14,328 bases of DNA from positions 1 through 14,328 of the forward strand of contig CAZADH010000149.1 of NCBI GenBank assembly GCA_964483805.1. Direction: 5' to 3'. The translations under genes were made by a program, and so were the position numbers. Origin of the DNA: CAZADH01 sp964483805 (GTDB lineage: Bacteria; Muiribacteriota; Ozemobacteria; Ozemobacterales; Ozemobacteraceae). Position 1 is the first letter of the stretch, and each line of letters begins with the position of its first letter. The notes beneath the pieces are model-generated. The model worked only from the letters and a program-made list of their open reading frames with translations, made no database searches and had not been told where the DNA came from. This document shows, one piece after another, positions 13,692 to 14,328 of the stretch.

Positions 13692-14126
13692 CTACGCGAC
13701 GTTTTCGAACTCGACGACGAGACGGCGGCCGACGACGTGGAGGGCGGCCTCCAGGCGTTGCAGGCGAGAGGGGTGACGTGGATCGAGCAGTCGCCTGACT
13801 TCTTTCTCGTCGCACCCGAGTCGGCGTGCCAATGCGGTTTTCGACATGCCGGTGGTGCGTAGGGCAAGCGAGAGCGCTGCCTTGGTTGCGATCAAGGTTG
13901 ATAGCATGACTTGACGGCCACGTCGAGGTGACGACGAGGTGGGCGTTGGGATGGCCTCACCCCGCCGAATGCGCCCGGCGACGGCCTCATCGAGACAGTC
14001 GGTCGCTTCCTGCAATGCCTCGGTGATCGTTTCACCCTGGGTAAAAGCCTCGGGGAAATCGGGAAACGAGACAACGTAACCGCCTTCTCTGGCACGTTTA
14101 ATGGTCACCGGGTAGGCAAAATGCAT
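13692..14126 (-). CDS. hicB: HicB-family antitoxin
   Basis: HicB antitoxins bind and block the HicA mRNA interferase and repress the hicAB promoter. The 144-residue protein has the N-terminal partial RNase H-like domain (about 1-65: YPVTIKRAREGGYVVSFPDFPEAFTQGET by position 5-33, then EALQEATDCLDEAV). The C-terminal part is a helix-turn-helix (about 88-120, GMSKTALARRLGCDEKEVRRLLDPRH). ATG at 14124-14126 lies one base behind the hicA stop; its ribosome site GGAGGG (14132-14137) sits inside the end of hicA, so the two are translationally coupled. Gene order (toxin first) is canonical. It is convergent with asrC, with a 13-bp gap and no visible terminator between them. Confidence 0.9.
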   Translation of the reverse strand: MHFAYPVTIKRAREGGYVVSFPDFPEAFTQGETITEALQEATDCLDEAVAGRIRRGEAIPTPTSSSPRRGRQVMLSTLIATKAALSLALRTTGMSKTALARRLGCDEKEVRRLLDPRHPSRLQRLEAALHVVGRRLVVEFENVA

Positions 14127-14127
14127 G

Positions 14128-14328
14128 TCATCCCTCCATGAGATCGGCGAGGCTGAGCCCGAGCTGCTCGAGCATTCCGTGCAACGTTCCTGACTTCAGT
14201 TCGTCCGATTTGTTTCTGAGAATGGCAAACCGCGAACCGTAATACACAGTGCCGTGGCTGCCTTTGCCACGCTCGGGATTGAAGCGCACAGGAATGCCGT
14301 GTCGTTTGCCCAGGCTCTTGAGGCGCCG
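14128..14328 (-). CDS. hicA: HicA-family mRNA interferase toxin (partial, 5' end off window)
   Basis: The minus-strand frame reads to the window edge without a stop and ends with TGA at 14128-14130, giving 66 visible residues. The segment GKGSHGTVYYG contains the conserved Gly-Ser-His of HicA, whose His is the catalytic residue of the dsRNA-binding-like ribonuclease fold. The end, LHGMLEQLGLSLADLMEG, matches the usual C-terminal helix. HicA proteins are about 60-85 residues, so only a short N-terminal piece is probably missing. HicA cleaves mRNA when free of HicB. The pair lies directly downstream of the sulfite reductase genes on the other strand and probably has its own promoter to the right of the window. 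Confidence 0.85.
   Translation of the reverse strand, partial: RRLKSLGKRHGIPVRFNPERGKGSHGTVYYGSRFAILRNKSDELKSGTLHGMLEQLGLSLADLMEG

Overview
The window is about 14.3 kb of GC-rich bacterial DNA, densely coding and without ribosomal, tRNA or CRISPR elements. A lipoprotein signal peptide, an anaerobe-type hybrid cluster protein, a rubrerythrin-like protein and a complete anaerobic sulfite reductase point to an anaerobic or facultatively anaerobic bacterium with a Gram-negative type envelope. I cannot assign a phylum: nothing here is a reliable taxonomic marker.

Left part (1-4623). The 3' end of a PP2C-type phosphatase gene on the plus strand overlaps tail to tail with a short dprA on the minus strand. 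To the right, still on the minus strand, is a signalling cassette. It holds a soluble histidine kinase without a sensor domain, then an HDOD protein whose receiver has Glu at the phospho-acceptor position, then a canonical receiver fused to a SpoIIE/PP2C phosphatase. The last two genes overlap by 4 bp and are surely cotranscribed.

Middle (4624-7593). An intergenic stretch carries a 25-bp REP-like hairpin with a duplicated left arm, plus one copy of a second palindromic repeat. It is followed by a large mosaic lipoprotein on the minus strand (carboxypeptidase-regulatory-like, Ig-like, two InlB/Listeria-Bacteroides repeats, propeller-like C-terminus). A divergent regulatory region then carries tandem dyads on the lipoprotein side and, on the other side, a strong promoter whose -10 lies inside a perfect 24-bp palindrome.

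Right part (7594-13678). An Rrf2 regulator with cysteines fit for an Fe-S cluster precedes hcp. After a structured 275-bp gap comes a rubrerythrin-domain gene tightly linked to asrA, asrB and asrC. Together these form an anaerobic nitrosative/oxidative stress and sulfite-reduction block: Rrf2 probably senses NO or redox state and controls hcp, the diiron protein deals with peroxide or iron, and AsrABC reduces sulfite with NADH. A GC-rich repeat tract bounded by 12-bp direct repeats sits between asrB and asrC.

Right edge (13692-14328). A hicAB toxin-antitoxin pair lies on the minus strand, convergent with asrC; hicA is cut by the window end. No clearly new multi-gene system is proven. The best leads are the signalling cassette with its Glu-bearing receiver, the repeat families, and the linkage of a diiron protein to Asr.
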